From: Hygrocybe punicea
Taxonomy: Eukaryota; Basidiomycota; Agaricomycetes; Agaricales; Hygrophoraceae
Direction: 5' to 3'
DNA length: 64,000 nucleotides
Assembly: GCA_963556145.1 (NCBI GenBank)
Contig: OY744468.1
Location: 62,001-126,000, forward strand
Shown in pieces: positions 39,829 to 52,264 of this stretch. Made by a program: the position numbers and the translations under genes. The notes below the pieces were generated by a model. The model worked only from the letters and a program-made list of their open reading frames with translations. It was not told where the DNA came from and did no database searches. Position 1 is the stretch's first letter. Every line of letters starts with the position of its first letter.

Positions 39829-41243
39829 GGACATCATTGCCATTGTCTTTTCCCTTACCTTGACATATTGTTTACTTCGTCCCACAACAAACCGATACAC
39901 AATGGCTGTACTCCCAACACAGCTAATTACCGTAATCATCATTGGCAGCATTGCCATCACTTTCCATATCATTTTTTACCTTGTTATGATCTATCTTTGG
40001 CATCGGCACTGAAACCCTTCTGCCATTGATACTTCTGACTTCCACCTCAACAATATCTCACCATGTAATTGACAATTGCCATTCCTAGATATATGGTTTC
40101 CACTTTTGTATTCCATGCCAACCATTATCCTCCCTGACAATCCGATGACATTCCTCACCTGCACGCATGCCCTGAACAATCCTCAATCACAAGACATTTC
40201 ACTGTTCCCTCTAATCCGACCATCACTGAAGCACACACCTTCCAACTTCGATCACAGACCATACGACTTCCCAAACAGTGAACCAACCCCTATCGTATAT
40301 TGTTCGGACGACATCGCTTCATTGCAGTACCCAATGACTTATTCCCACAGCTTGTCACCTGTGCCATGACTCAAAACCTGGACCCACATTTATTTATCCT
40401 TTTCCATCTATAATCTTGATACCTCCCACACTCGTTTACAACAATACCCTTTCTTGGAAGAATACAGACATCAGGTGGACTGCATTGTTCCACAGACAGA
40501 ACAAGACATCACCCCTTGATACATCATTGACACAGACATCGTCATCTAGTACAGCTTATGCTGTTCGCATGTCTGACCTCGACTAGCCAACTGTCTTAGC
40601 TGGTTTTTCCTCTATACATTCCTTTGTTTTTTTTCATACCAACCTTGCCGCTATATCCACACTACCTCAAGACACTCTCTTCACCAACCCACACTGGGCT
40701 ATACCCCTTCAACCCAACTGTGCAATGCACTTGCCAGACTGTGCACTTGACCATTACAGCAAGTGTAGACCCCAAATTGGCAATTCTGCATGTCACATGA
40801 TCTGATGACAAATAATCTGAGTCATCCGGACCTCTTCTATCCTCAATGACACCCAGGCCTTCAGTTGGATCATGAGAACATTGACATGAGGATGCCTCAC
40901 GTGCATCTCATGGTAAACACATGGTGTAGTTGGACATGTTGTAGCTTCATGGTTGTATTCCCATTTACCTCCCCTCAAGACTAGTCACTATATCTACTGT
41001 TCTTGTTGTTGGTTTGGACTTTTCCTTCTTTCTCTTCTTTACGTTTAGTCTGGCTCTTGGGGCAGACCCCCTTGTCTTGGGTAACCCTCACGGCTTGCAA
41101 TGACATTAGCCCATGACCCCCCCCCTCTTAGCAGTGTTGTCTTAGTTATAAGCAACAATGAAAACTGCAGTTCTCTCTCCTGGAAACCGATCCCCAGTTA
41201 AGTTGATCATTACCAGAGCCTGCTGCAAAAGTGATCCATAACA
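39829..41243. mobile_element. 1.4 kb repeat element, copy B
   Basis: Matches 10257-11676 along its length, including the TATA-like box near 40990 and the end CATAACA. The plus frame starts MAVLPTQLITVIIIGSIAIT and shares the same TGA positions as copy A, so the frame was already dead, or never coding, before the copies separated. The left 250 bp of copy A are replaced here by LTR-like sequence. Confidence 0.75.
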
Positions 41244-42410
41244 GCAGGTGTGTCAGAAATGAGTGTAGTGTGTCGGGAGTGGCAGGGATGAGTCTATCTC
41301 TTTTTATCTTTTCATTTTCTTTCTTATTTCTTTCTTTCTATTTATTTGATCTATCTATTTATTTAATTCTTATGCCAATGGACAGTGATGGGGTTTTCAT
41401 AGGGTTGGGTTCAGTGGGTACGGGGGTGCAAAGGTGGCAGGTATGGGTTGTGAAACAGGAACCAGAACGAAATGCTTGAATTGAGCACCACTGCTGAAAT
41501 TCAGCCAGAACCAGAATGAGACACCGTGTGTTCACAGTTGGGCTTTGAATAGGTGCGTTCATAGTTGGGTGTTAGTTTTGTTGAAATGTAGTGGTGGTGA
41601 TATACCGGGTCCACAGTTGGGAGTCAGGAACGGGTCTGGGTTCACAGGTGGATGTTAGTGGCTTCGTAGGGATGTGTGGTGATGACCATTGGACTTGTTT
41701 TAGTGGAGGCATGAGTGGCTTGGATGCTTTTGGGTGTTGGGTCTGTGCTTTGGGTGCCATTGACATGATCTGGGTGATCTAGGTGGTGGACCTGACAATG
41801 CAGGTGTCTTGACTAGTGGAAGGACTCATTTTTGAGGTGAAGAAGGTGAACATGGGACTGCGAGGGGTTGGTTGAGGGTGTAGGTGGTTGAATTGAAGTG
41901 GATGAGGATGGGGACAGCTGGGAATTGGGGTTCGAGAGTATGGGTTTGGACGAAGAGGGACAGTGGTGGACTCGTTTGGGACAGGTGAGGGTTGTACAGA
42001 GATGCGGGGGCATGAACATGAGTGAGGGGGTGGTTGTATGCAGTGGTCGTTGGTTGGGGAATGCAGGAGTACAAGGCAGGGTGACATGATATGACATTGA
42101 AGGCTCGAACACAATGGGGATTAGGCTATTACGAGTCCCTATAAGGGAATCGTTTTGTATATGGTCAGTTTTCAGTTCAGGGTCGAAAACGCCACAAACG
42201 CCAATTCGCCTTACTGTGGGAATAAATTTAACTAACTGTGGGAACAAATTTGAATCCCTGGGAATAATTATGAAACCGTGTGACCTTCTCCCTCTTGTAA
42301 CTGTGAGAACTTATTGTCCTAATCAGTGTGAACAATAAGGTCGGAGCCAAATTTGTAATGGTGAGAATGTCTGATCAGAGCTGCTGATCTTGGAATTGTG
42401 AATGAGCTCC
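41244..42410. other. No supported gene
   Basis: G/T-rich low-complexity sequence (41260-42110), then a stretch with three near-repeats of GTGGGAATAAATTT (42215-42275). Open frames here have no recognisable domains. Confidence 0.45.
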
Positions 42411-42414
42411 ACTC

Positions 42415-42810
42415 TCACAAGTTGTTTGGTAAAGAAGTGTATTCAGAAATATAAAATAGTAACAAAGTCTGACACTCACATGATGCTGATGTGCCCTGAA
42501 TGAAGTTGAAGAATTTTTGTTTGTTATGATCTTGAATTGCAATCAAGCTTCGTCCAGCTTGGAAACATCTGTCTTCAACAGAATCCCCTGTGTTTTGAAT
42601 CATCTTGGATAGCATGAGGTATTATTAAGATTCATGGTATGAGGGCATGTGCACTTACCTCAAGTCATCCAAAATTGTTCTGACAATGTACAACATCCAT
42701 GAGTTGTGTCCTGGTGGCAATATGTGTGGACATGTCTTTTCCACTCAGCAAAAAAGACGAGTGACTCAATGTCAGTCTGACCAAACCAGACTATGGGCCT
42801 GACATTGGTT
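42415..42810 (-). pseudogene. Truncated paralogue of the ATP-grasp-like gene
   Basis: Minus strand 42810-42660 reads VWFGQTDIESLVFFAEWKRH and VHTYCHQDTTH, parallel to SRWFGQTYVEPLAKIGEWRV and VHTHCNKETK of the gene at 43539-45324. After an intron-like gap, 42603-42470 reads MIQNTGDSVEDRCFQAGRSL and NKQKFFNFIQGT, parallel to its last exon start. It is cut on the right by the fold-back element and on the left by a stop. Confidence 0.65.
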
Positions 42811-43440
42811 GTATTGATTCTCTTGCGCACTGGCCATAACTCAATTATACAATTATCTACAGCGTTTTTGACAGATGTTGAAGATATTTCTTGTATTTAT
42901 TTCATTTTTTGTGACTGGGAAACCTCTGCCGAATGGCTGACGAACTGATCGAACACCGTCTGTCAGGGGTCTGGGAGCTGTGACACATTTTATTTTCCTA
43001 CAAACTACCATACAACAGTTGTACGATCGTTTACAGCATATTTGACACATGGGCTTGATGTTGGTTGTGTTGATTCTCTTTACCCACTGCCCATAAAAGA
43101 ATTCCACAGCCATAGTGTAGATGGCTGTGGAATTTTATTATGGCCAGTGGGCAAGATAATCAACCTAACCAATGTTATGGCCATGTGTCAAATATGCTGT
43201 AGTGGGTCGTACAACTGTTGTATGGTAGTTTGTAGGAAAACAAAATGTGTCACAGCTCCCAGACCCCTGACGAACGGCGTTTGATCTGTTCATCAACCGT
43301 TCGGCAGAGGTTTCTCAGTCACAAAATTTAAATAAATACAAGAAATGTCATCGACATCTGTCGAATACGCTGTAGATAATTGTATAATTGAGTTATGGCC
43401 AGTGTGCAAGAGAATCAATACAACCAATGTCAGGCCCATG
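42795..43440. mobile_element. Large fold-back element, arms of about 320 bp
   Basis: Sequence from about 42795 to 43113 is inverted at about 43118-43440 with moderate divergence; the centre is the hairpin AATTCCACAGCCAT-gtgtag-ATGGCTGTGGAATT. Shared stretches include TATACAATTATCTACAGCGT, CCAGACCCCTGAC and TACCATACAACAGTTGTACG. It contains diverged copies of the TTGCCGAACGG palindrome (about 42927 and 43269), linking it to the MITEs at 46.6-47.4 kb. No target duplication was resolved. Confidence 0.8.
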
Positions 43441-43538
43441 CATCAAATATGGTTGCGGAATTTCCTTATGGCCAGTGGACAAGACAATAAATACAACCAA
43501 TGCAATAATGTTCGATTAAATCGTGGTTAGTGACATAT

Positions 43539-45324
43539 TTAAAGATACAGATATGGATTTGTAATGTCTACAAGGTACTTGTAGAATACACTCGAAAACG
43601 TGTCCGCAAAAGATCCGAGTGGAGCACGAACAGACTTCGCACCTTGCTTCATGTTGGACCACAAGCTTGTGGTATGATACCTTTCAACCTCGTTCACAAA
43701 ATAGCAAACATGGTTGGTTTGTAAATCAACAATGAGTGAGATGTCTATCCGACAAAATACACTCATTGAAGGCTTTCCACCAATCATGCTTGACTCAATA
43801 GCATATAGGCCCTTGTATGTGCTTCGAACGAAATCGAAGAATTGTTGTTTGCCTTGGTCTCGAATCGCAATGGAGCCTTGGTCCGGATTGCAGACATCTG
43901 TTTTCAACAAAATCCCTTGTGATTGGAACGATCTTAAACGAGATGAGGGATTAAGGTTTATGGTGTGAGGGCGTTTGTACTGACCTCAATTCCTCCAACG
44001 TATAAAATGTTGTCACAATGTCCCACTTCCATGATTTCGTTTCCTTGTTGCAATGTGTGTGGACCGTATAGATGACCCTTCCACCCACCAAAAACACCCG
44101 CCATTCTCCAATTTTGGCTAGCGGCTCAACGTAGGTTTGACCGAACCAACGTGAACCGGGCACCTCACTATTCTCATGCATATAATCCCAATTACGTCTT
44201 GGATCACCCGGGAATAGAACATGGTGGCCGGTGTCACTATGCGTTCTTTTCAACACAATATTTGCCGGAAATGGTTCTCCATCCATCAACAACCTCGCTT
44301 GCGGGCGTATTGTGTTTGTCTTCATAAGGGCTATGTGGAGCAGGTTCTGCATCTGCGTCCATTTCAGATGAACGGTATTCATTTGTTTCGGTGGTGGCCA
44401 CACATGGACCGTTCGACAAAGCTCCTCGATTCCAGCCAAGAAGTTTGACACATTTTCCAGCGTTATACCATATTGATTACCACTATAAACTCTTCCATCA
44501 ATCAAAGACCGGATGGCAATTATTTAAACCCTCACATGTATGACATTCCCATGTCAACACCACCAAAGACACAATCGGCTGATTTGAACTTTTCCCATGT
44601 TTCATTTTTTCGATTGTATTGGAGCATCGCACGATGAAATTCTGGCCAAAACATGTATTTAACCTGGAATCGTTGTGCTGGTGTACTGGGATCATCGCAT
44701 TGCCAATGCTGCATTCGCATGGCCACATAAACCTATTGATTATGGATTGCATCACATATAAACTTATGTAGATCACCAAGGCAGAGTACATACCCATTCC
44801 TGAATGCAAACCCCATAACAAGACTTGTGGTTCTTGATGCTATGTATAAACCCTTCAAGGTGTGAAACGGTATCGTATTCCTTCTTTGATATTGTGGTTG
44901 TAACAAACGCCAGGTCGTTTGTTGCGGCAGCTTTGCTAACAACGCATGTCGTAGGATCAAGAACAAAGATAATTCGGAAGACTCGGTTGTCGTTTGCAGT
45001 TGGCGCTATTGTATTCATTGGGGTATAATCCATTTCGACATCGGAGGGAGACGGTGAGCGGGATGGTGGCAATAGCGAATGCTCCTCATCCGTAGGATTT
45101 CGGACGCCTTGAGAGTTCTCTATGAACCTCTGGCCAAGACACACAGACTGTGGGCAGATTCCAGATGAGATACAATTTGGGTGTTTCAATGCTGATCCAC
45201 AATGTCGCTGACAGGAGCTCCCTTCTTTGTTCCAAAGGATGGTTTGTGTCTGCACTGATGTGCATTTTCGTCCTGGACAGATATGGGCACAAACTTCATA
45301 GCCAAATTCCTGAGCTCTAGGCAT
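43539..45324 (-). CDS. ATP-grasp-like protein with Cys-rich N-terminus, four exons
   Basis: Model: exons 45324-44794, 44732-44536, 44491-43985 and 43932-43539, introns of 61, 44 and 52 nt, summing to 543 codons including the stop. The N-terminus has many Cys (CPGRKC, CQRHCGSALKHPNC, CPQSVC). The C-terminal two thirds resemble ATP-grasp enzymes: PANIVLKRTHSDTGHHVLFP, SRWFGQTYVEPLAKIGEWRV, FLVGGRVIYTVHT, then FCRIDISLIVD and CYFVNEVERYHTTSLW, where Asp and Asn/Glu would hold Mg-ATP. Predicted role is ATP-dependent ligation; substrate unknown. A truncated copy lies next to it at 42415-42810. Confidence 0.7.
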
Positions 45325-46114
45325 ATTTCAAAACTACAGAAATGAAGGTGTGTAAATGATTTGATAATGTGAACTATGAAAGGTACCAGATACAGGTATT
45401 TGTTGCTGGAGTTGGTCACGAGGAAGTGTGTTATGCAAGTTTAAGTTAAAGTTGCTGACTATATAATGATCGGAACCAGGTCACGTGACAATAACATAAC
45501 AGGTAATGTGCTTATAATAGGTAAAGTATGGTGAATCAAGATTTAGCTTGACAAATGCATGTCGAGCGATATTTGGTAGGTTTGAAGTGTTTTCAACCAT
45601 CTCAGTGAAATTTTTCTCAACTATCTCATGCAAGGGCATGTCAAGAGAAATACGTTGGATTTGCCGTAAATAAATATTATTATTCTGATCTTTGATATGT
45701 CATCTAGTGCCATCAATATGAATATCAAGAGGAATGCTAATGTTGGAATTATACTTTATATGGGTTATAAATGATAGACATAACAATATTCACCTATTGT
45801 AGTTGATACACATGAATGAATGCCTATTGGACAAGCAGAATATTGTTAAGTTAGCTATGTAGATGTTGTTTCAGGACTTAGCATTGTTATTCATATTGGA
45901 TTGGCCCGCTGAAAATATCTTGAACAGTATTTTCTGGCATTCACTGCAGAGACAGGCAAATAGTATGATCAGGAGAGCGTTCAAATGTAGTGTAACATCA
46001 GATGTAGCACGAATCCTGAGAGCCTGATCTTTTCTGTGTAATTACAATCGTTTCTGTGTAATTTCAATCTGTAGTCTATAGACGTTTTCTCGTATATCAT
46101 CTCAACCCAGTATT
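45325..46114. promoter_or_regulatory. Divergent intergenic region, no gene
   Basis: About 790 bp, AT-rich, between the minus-strand ATP-grasp-like gene and the plus-strand small membrane protein gene. It should hold both promoters; no specific element was recognised. Confidence 0.4.
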
Positions 46115-46459
46115 ATGTTCTTTGGGCAAGCCAAACATTCTAAACTCACTCGGTGCAACCTGAACGACATTGCGGGTGATCAGATAAACATAAGTAAGTT
46201 TACTAACCATTTATGGCATCGTATTAACATATTTTTAGCAATCACCGAATTATCAAATGACCGTTCCGAGGCGAGGCGGGAAAGAAGATTGCGAAAGGCG
46301 GCGCAACGGCGTGAAAGGGCTTTGCAACAAGAGATCAAGAGGTATGTTGTAACAAACATTCCAAGACCACGGTTGACGCTTCCCGATAGTGTTATCGTGA
46401 TGGTCCTGGCGTTTGTCTTGGGGTTCCTCGTTGCTGTATGGAAATTGAAGCAGGAGTAA
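46115..46459 (+). CDS. Small tail-anchored membrane protein, three exons, copy A
   Basis: Exons 46115-46193, 46239-46341 and 46390-46459 give 83 residues. Intron 1 (45 nt) has GTAAGT and a TACTAAC branch site; intron 2 is 48 nt. The protein begins MFFGQAKHSKL, has CNLNDIAGDQINI, then a strongly basic/acidic helix (NDRSEARRERRLRKAAQRRE) and a C-terminal membrane helix (VIVMVLAFVLGFLVAVWKLK) ending QE. Paralogue in opposite orientation at 53236-53581 with the same exon plan. Charge pattern and tail helix suggest a tail-anchored coiled-coil adaptor (inference). No family recognised. Confidence 0.75.
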   Translation: MFFGQAKHSKLTRCNLNDIAGDQINISKFTNHLWHRINIFLAITELSNDRSEARRERRLRKAAQRRERALQQEIKRYVVTNIPRPRLTLPDSVIVMVLAFVLGFLVAVWKLKQE

Positions 46460-46639
46460 ACGACTGGAAATTCTATCACAATGTCAGCTTTACTCTTTAT
46501 TGTACATAATTTTACAATAGCCTATAAAACGATACTAAGCAACTATTGTAGCAATAACAAAGAAAACCGACAATGCCTTGTCGATCGGTCCGGATTGTTT
46601 GAAAGTTAAGTGTGTGTCAATCCATTCTGCATGGAATTT

Positions 46640-47400
46640 GGGCAGCAACATTTTTTTTACAGTTGTTGCGGCTTGCCGAACGGTTGACGAATGAATCGAA
46701 CGCCGTTCGGCAAGTGCTTGTAAAGCCATCTAAGCCGTCACAAATATATTAATGCCTAAGTCTTGTCTTACATGTCTGAGTAGATACTTGTCAAATGTGT
46801 ATTGCTTAGTATACAGTACCATCGACACAATGATTGCTGTAAATCTTCGCCCAGGTGTGTGATAACCCATAAGACATGTAAGACAAGATTTTGGAATTAA
46901 TACATATTTATATGACTTAACAAGCACTTGCCGAACGGCGTTCAATTCGTTCGTCAACCATTCGGCAAGCCGCAACAACTGTAAAAAAAATGTTGCAATG
47001 TATTATGCCTGGTATTTGGGCAGGAACATTTTTTTTGAAGTTGTTGTGGCTTGCCGAACGGTTGACGAACGAATCGAACGCCGTTCAGCAAGTGCTTGTA
47101 AAGCCATCTAAGCAGTCACAAATATATTAATGCCTAAGTCTTGTCTTACATGTCTGAGTAGATGCTTGTCAAATGTGTATTGCTTAGTATACAGTACCAT
47201 CGACACAATGATTGCTGTAAATCTTCGCCCAGGTGTGTGATAACCCATAAGACATGTAAGACAAGATTTTGGAATTAATACATATTTATATGACTTAACA
47301 AGCACTTGCTGAACGGCGTTCGATTCGTTCGTCAACCGTTCGGCAAGCCACAACAACTTCAAAAAAAATGTTCCTGCCCAAATACCAGGCATAATACATT
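46640..47400. mobile_element. Two adjacent fold-back MITEs carrying the TTGCCGAACGG palindrome
   Basis: Unit 1 (about 46640-47000) and unit 2 (46996-47400) are direct repeats of each other, and each is itself an inverted repeat with arms of about 80-110 bp. Unit 2 runs from AATGTATTATGCCTGGTATT to the mirror copy ending at 47400. Each arm holds the palindrome (46673-46713, 46928-46968, 47051-47091, 47306-47346). The shared interior contains CTTGTCTTACATGTCTGAG. Apparent frames across them are artefacts. Confidence 0.88.
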
Positions 47401-48200
47401 GGATTATATTATCCAGCAATGATTGCGCAATAGTACTGCATACGGAGCAATACCCATTTTGCAATCGTTCACCAAGCCATTTACCATGCATTAGTGTACT
47501 TGTGCTTAATGAGAATCTGCCAAATGGTGCTTCCATGACCTGTTCGTCAACCGTTCGGCAAACCACAACAATTCTCAAAAAGATGTTGCTGCCCAAATCC
47601 CATATAGAATACATTCTCATACAATTGGTGATAAGATTCAGCAACAAACAATTTTAATAAGGATGTCGCTGCACTAACAGTTTTAAATATGGCTTGTCAT
47701 ATGTTTGGATGCTGGTATGCATGTTCTGTGACCATTATACAACTCCCTACTTGACATATATCTGACAAGCCATGTACAATGGGATTTTCGGAATTTCGCC
47801 TGCCGACATCGTCTGTATAATAGAATATTACAAATACCTGAAGGCATTACGTGTTAATGAGGAGTACCACAAAGGTTTTAAGTACTACTACACATCTATA
47901 TAAGCTGCATAACAAAAACCATGAACCTGTACAATTTTTGAAAACTGCTACAAATCTCTTGCGGTATTACAAATACCTGAAGGAGCACTCCAACAAATTC
48001 TTTCAAGTATATTCCACGTTCCTTTGATGGACTTCTACAAATGTTTTAAACTACTGTGAGGAATACTTTGACATCCTATTATGAAAATCCTGGCACAGTA
48101 AGTATTACAAAAGTTTCAGTGGTAGTACAAAATATATTGTGAGATAGTCTTCATAGATACGAATACCAAAGGCCTGTGGATGTTGGAACAGAATCCATAT
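47401..48200. other. MITE remnant and spacer
   Basis: A half copy of the palindrome with the MITE tail (47542-47600: CAACCGTTCGGCAAACCACA, then GTTGCTGCCCAAAT). The remaining AT-rich DNA has no gene. Confidence 0.5.
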
Positions 48201-48206
48201 ACCCCA

Positions 48207-49674
48207 TTAATCCCTTTGCTCAATATTCATATTTTTGAGACGCCTCCTTGTCTCCACGATGTCGTCCGCATTATCGTCTAGATAGTCGTAGCCTACTCTG
48301 CGTTTGATTGAAATTCTGGATAATGGAGTGGGCGCATATACATTTGTGTTCTTTCGATTCATGGCCGCATCCTGAGAGAGTGTACAAATTAGTGGACATC
48401 TGAATTACAGCAAAGATATGAACGATACCTCTGTAAAGTCACTTTCAACCAACGCCAATGATCGCAGGCATAAAATCATCTTGAACTTGTCTCCCCTCAC
48501 AGGAACCACCAATACCGTGAATTGAACCTCAACGATATCACCAACTCTGAAGCAAATAGGATTTCCAGGCACAAAGCTAATATGTTTTTTCTTGTAATCC
48601 GGGTATTTGTATCATAATGATCAAACACTCACTGAGATCGATTCCCACTTGACTCCAACTTGAAATAAAGAACCTGGTTGTCCATTCCATGGAAATATCA
48701 TGCATTGGCCATGGATGTTAGGATGCCTTTGGGATCAACATTGCGGTTGAATGGGATTTCATGGGACGTGTCATTGGATCGGCGATCAGTAAAATATCGG
48801 GTTCCTATTGCTAATGCGGTGTATTCCATGTAGGTAGCTGGCATAAAGTCCTGTATGGCACGTTCGGGGAAATAACGAGCTAGCTTCCGATGCAGAATAT
48901 GAAGGTTATCGATAAAGGAATTGAAGCCTGTGGTATTAAGACCTGTAACGATAACGCTTTGACGGATAAATGGGATTTGGCGTTCGGGTGGACTATTGGA
49001 GTTCTATAAAGTATTCTTGTCATATAAGATATATTACCCTTACATTGTTGTGATGGGTGGTAGATCCATCTTTGCCAATATTGCTTGCAGGCTTAAGACC
49101 AATTCTTCTGGTTCCGTTGTATCTGTCACCGGCAATGTAAATCTCCAGCAGTTTGGGCAATTGTTATGTATGACATTGACATTCGAAATCTGTGCATATG
49201 ATCAACATGATAATCTTTTCAGTGTGATTACTGACATTTGCGGAATTCGCTAGTTGAGTATCATCGTCATTTAATCGTGTGGCTATGAGGCTTTCCAAGT
49301 ATTTGGCTGTCAATGTCATATCAGGGATGAGTGAATGTATGCGTATGTATGGCTCACATGCGTCTGCGAAATTATAATGGTCGTCCATCGTTGAATATGG
49401 AAGAAAAAGTTGATTGATATAGAGAAATACTTTTCTCGGAATGTACGATTATATCCTGATCACATGCTTCAGCACAAAATACACATGTGACATTTTCATT
49501 CTCAATCTTCTGATTATAGGTATTGTGTGGATGTTGTTTAGTGTTTCTGCATTTACGTTTGAAACAGAATACGTTTGCACAGCCAGCTACGGTGCCGCAA
49601 TATCTTGATCCTTTTGTTGTTGTAGCCCCTGTACCAATTTGATTGTATTTGTCAGCCAAGCCGATATGTATCAA
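48207..49674 (-). CDS. Conserved Cys-rich protein of unknown function, several exons
   Basis: Minus-strand exons can be followed from 49674: a Cys-rich N-terminus (GSRYCGTVAGCANVFCFKRK, NVTCVFCAEACDQ), then MDDHYNFADACEPYIRIHSL, an intron to ISNVNVIHNNCPNCWRFTLP, PEELVLSLQAILAKMDLPPI, an intron to PPERQIPFIRQSVIVTGLNT, FNSFIDNLHILHRKLARYFP, then GQCMIFPWNGQPGSLFQVGV, VGDIVEVQFTVLVVPVRGDK and the last exon NTNVYAPTPLSRISIKRRVG ending MNIEQRD and TAA at 48207. A one-base frame change at about 48720-48735 is not explained by an intron, so it may be a pseudogene or a sequence error. No family recognised; the Cys pairs suggest zinc binding. Confidence 0.6.
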
Positions 49675-49734
49675 ACTGGCAATATCTCCTTTTGGTTAGC
49701 GAATTTCTATTTATGAACGAACTTAGTCATCCCA

Positions 49735-50045
49735 GCATTGATCGAGCTCATCCATCATTTCTTTCGCCAAAGAGGTTGCTGTTTCATCAAAGTCCGGTCA
49801 TCCTGGCATTGGTTAACAGCCTTTCCATCATTTCTCCCGCTCAGACTGTTTCCGGTTTATTGAGACCCGGTTATCCCGACATTGATTAGGAGTTAACGCA
49901 CCCTCCGCCTGCTCAAGATATTCTGCATTTATTGAGACCCGGCCACCATGACATTGATCACATGTTAATCCTTCATTTCCTTTAGTCAACGATATCCGGT
50001 TTTCATGAATCCCGGTTATCCCGGCTTTGATAACACGTCCGTCCA
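49735..50045. repeat. Degenerate tandem repeat, about 75 bp unit
   Basis: Four to five units share CCGGTTATCCCGGCATTGAT-like cores followed by a TTCATTTC/TCCATCATTTC segment. Confidence 0.65.
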
Positions 50046-50209
50046 TCATTTCTTCCACTCAAAAGGTTCCATATTTGTGGTGTTGTAGCATACACCAGCA
50101 TATCAGGTGATTGGTCATCGGGATGTCATATGTTCTATTGTTCATCCTCCATACAGGTGGATTTAAAGTCGAGGAAACATTCGGCTATGCGTTAGTTCCT
50201 CTTGTTTCA

Positions 50210-52264
50210 ATGCCTCCCAAGAAGTCTGCAACCGCTAAACCGAATTCAAAGCTCAGATCGAGGGCTCCTATGTAACCTCATATGTTTCCTGTCTGTTCCG
50301 TCACTGATCCGTATAAATAACAGGCGTGCGGCAGTGGGAAAAAAGGGGAAACATGCCGCTGCCAAATGGGTTGATGATGATGTGTATGTACTCACATACG
50401 AATTGTGTTACATTCTCCTAACGTTTGGACAGTGTCGCTCTATCGGAGGCAGAGGATGATATTATTAGCATTCAAAGCATTGGCAGTGTTGTAGTTTCCA
50501 AAGCGTCTAAAACGTTTGTAGAATTCTTCATTTCTACTTTGCTTTGTTAATATATTCCGTTAATTAGGCCTACCAAGAAATTGTCCGAAACCAAAGCGAA
50601 GTAAGTCATTTAATATGACATGTATGTCTTATGATGCTAATTGCTTTTCTTTTTTTTCCAGAGGAAAACGATGCTATCTTTCACCATCGCCCAATATTAT
50701 AGACATCGACAATGATATGTAAATATCATGTTATTATCTATCTGTCTCGTTCATCATTCAGTTCTCATCATTAGTGATACATATTCTCCCTCCAAGAAGC
50801 AGAAATCCAGTCATCATAAATTGGACGACCTTGAAAACGCTGATGATGATGAAGGTGGCGATTCCAAGTGAGTTGACTTGTCCGCCTTTGATGACATCTA
50901 GCTTATGCTGGACATTCTAGGATTCGTACCAAGGTCAAATTCGGTTTGACCAAGAGGTCTGATGATGTGTTCTGGTATGTATTGTGAAATTATCTATGCA
51001 TTGGTATGGGCGTTCCTTACACGTGAATGATGTCAGCACCTCCAAAGCTACGACATCTACCTTTACCAAGACTGCGGTGGTTGGTGACAGTGATGATAAC
51101 AAAGAGTCTAGTAGCAATGATGGAGAGGCGAATTATTTTCAGCACCGGATCACCAGGTGTGTTTGACCTAGTCTTAACATGATCTTTTCATGATGAATAT
51201 CCTGTATTAAGTTTACCATCTCCGGATGTCGATGAGTCCAATATTGGAAATCGAGATGCACAGCTTATCGATACCTATCAGGAGTGTGTAAACATCAAGT
51301 ATGTATATGTACTTCATTCAATATATCCATGATATACTGAAGCGAATTCAGGGCGGCGGCAATGGTATCTTGGTCCAGTGCCATTGGAAATGGCAATCCG
51401 GAGTTTAGCCAAATCCTTTCCAACGTTTATAAGATCAACAGAGAGTCAGTTGTTTCGATATCTTCAGAATGATTATAATGATTAAATTTCGTATAATGTA
51501 GTTTGTTGTTTTCCACCATCACTTTCGTTCACTCTGGCAAATATTCGAATCTTTCTCGAGATGATCCAGCCCGAATCTCTACAGGTGGATTTGGGCGAAA
51601 CTTCTTCCATGCTGTTGGAGGAGGCGATCCAACTATCTTCACATCTGTCATCATGGTGGAATCCTGTTACCTGGACAAACCAAAGGTGGGTAGTAACACA
51701 AAACCTGTCAAGGTTATCCAGGGCGCACTGTTCCAAGGCGAGTGGGAGCAATATATTTGTGCAATTGGAATGGTAATCGGTGAGGCGGAATTTCGAGCAC
51801 AACTATTCAAGGACTTTGTGTCCTTCGCAACCACTTCTGCAAGTGCAATGGACGTATCTCCGAGTAGTACGTCTAATATTAACTTTTGATGAATAACTTA
51901 AATCGGGTTGTACAGAGGCATCACCTTCCAAATCGGGGAAACTCAGCCCCTTCACTCGTCGGGCAGTGCCATCCTATCAAAAGGCAGCGCTTTCTTTTCA
52001 CGATATTGGTAAGTGCTCATGGATACAGAATAGCTGTGTTTTAAAGGAATGATAGTGCCCATGTTCGATGGACGAAAGGTCAAAACGGACTTTGCTACAA
52101 CGCTGAAGACTCTCCAACAGCTTCCACGTTTCCCGCATGACATTCCAGCTGATTCCTGTGTCGTTGTTGGGCATACGATTAGTACTTTCAAGTGTGCGGA
52201 GGACTTGATAAAGAGCATCTCCCTCAATGTTCAATGGGTCATGGTGTTGGGAGTGCCGAAATGA
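50210..52264 (+). CDS. Many-exon nuclear-type protein of unknown function
   Basis: Starts MPPKKSATAKPNSKLRSRAP. Short exons follow across 50-60 nt introns: AKWVDDD, SEAEDDIISIQSIGSVVVSK, GKRCYLSPSPNIIDIDND, SPSKKQKSSHHKLDDLENAD, TKVKFGLTKRSDDVFW and others, all acidic/basic low complexity. The larger 3' exons have a conserved core: FFHAVGGGDPTIFTSVIMVE, VIQGALFQGEWEQYICAIGM, AQLFKDFVSFAT, then IVPMFDGRKVKTDFATTLKT, LPRFPHDIPADSCVVVGHTI and LNVQWVMVLGVPK with TGA at 52264. The last block matches a lineage-specific family I remember from Agaricomycetes, with no known function. Exact exon borders upstream of 51360 are not all fixed. Confidence 0.65.

Noticed and set aside
41359..42114. Several 60-140 codon frames on both strands
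   Set aside because: G/T-rich low complexity without recognisable domains or splice structure.
46535..47647. Minus frames of 64-179 codons
   Set aside because: They are translations of the fold-back MITEs, repeated identically in both units.
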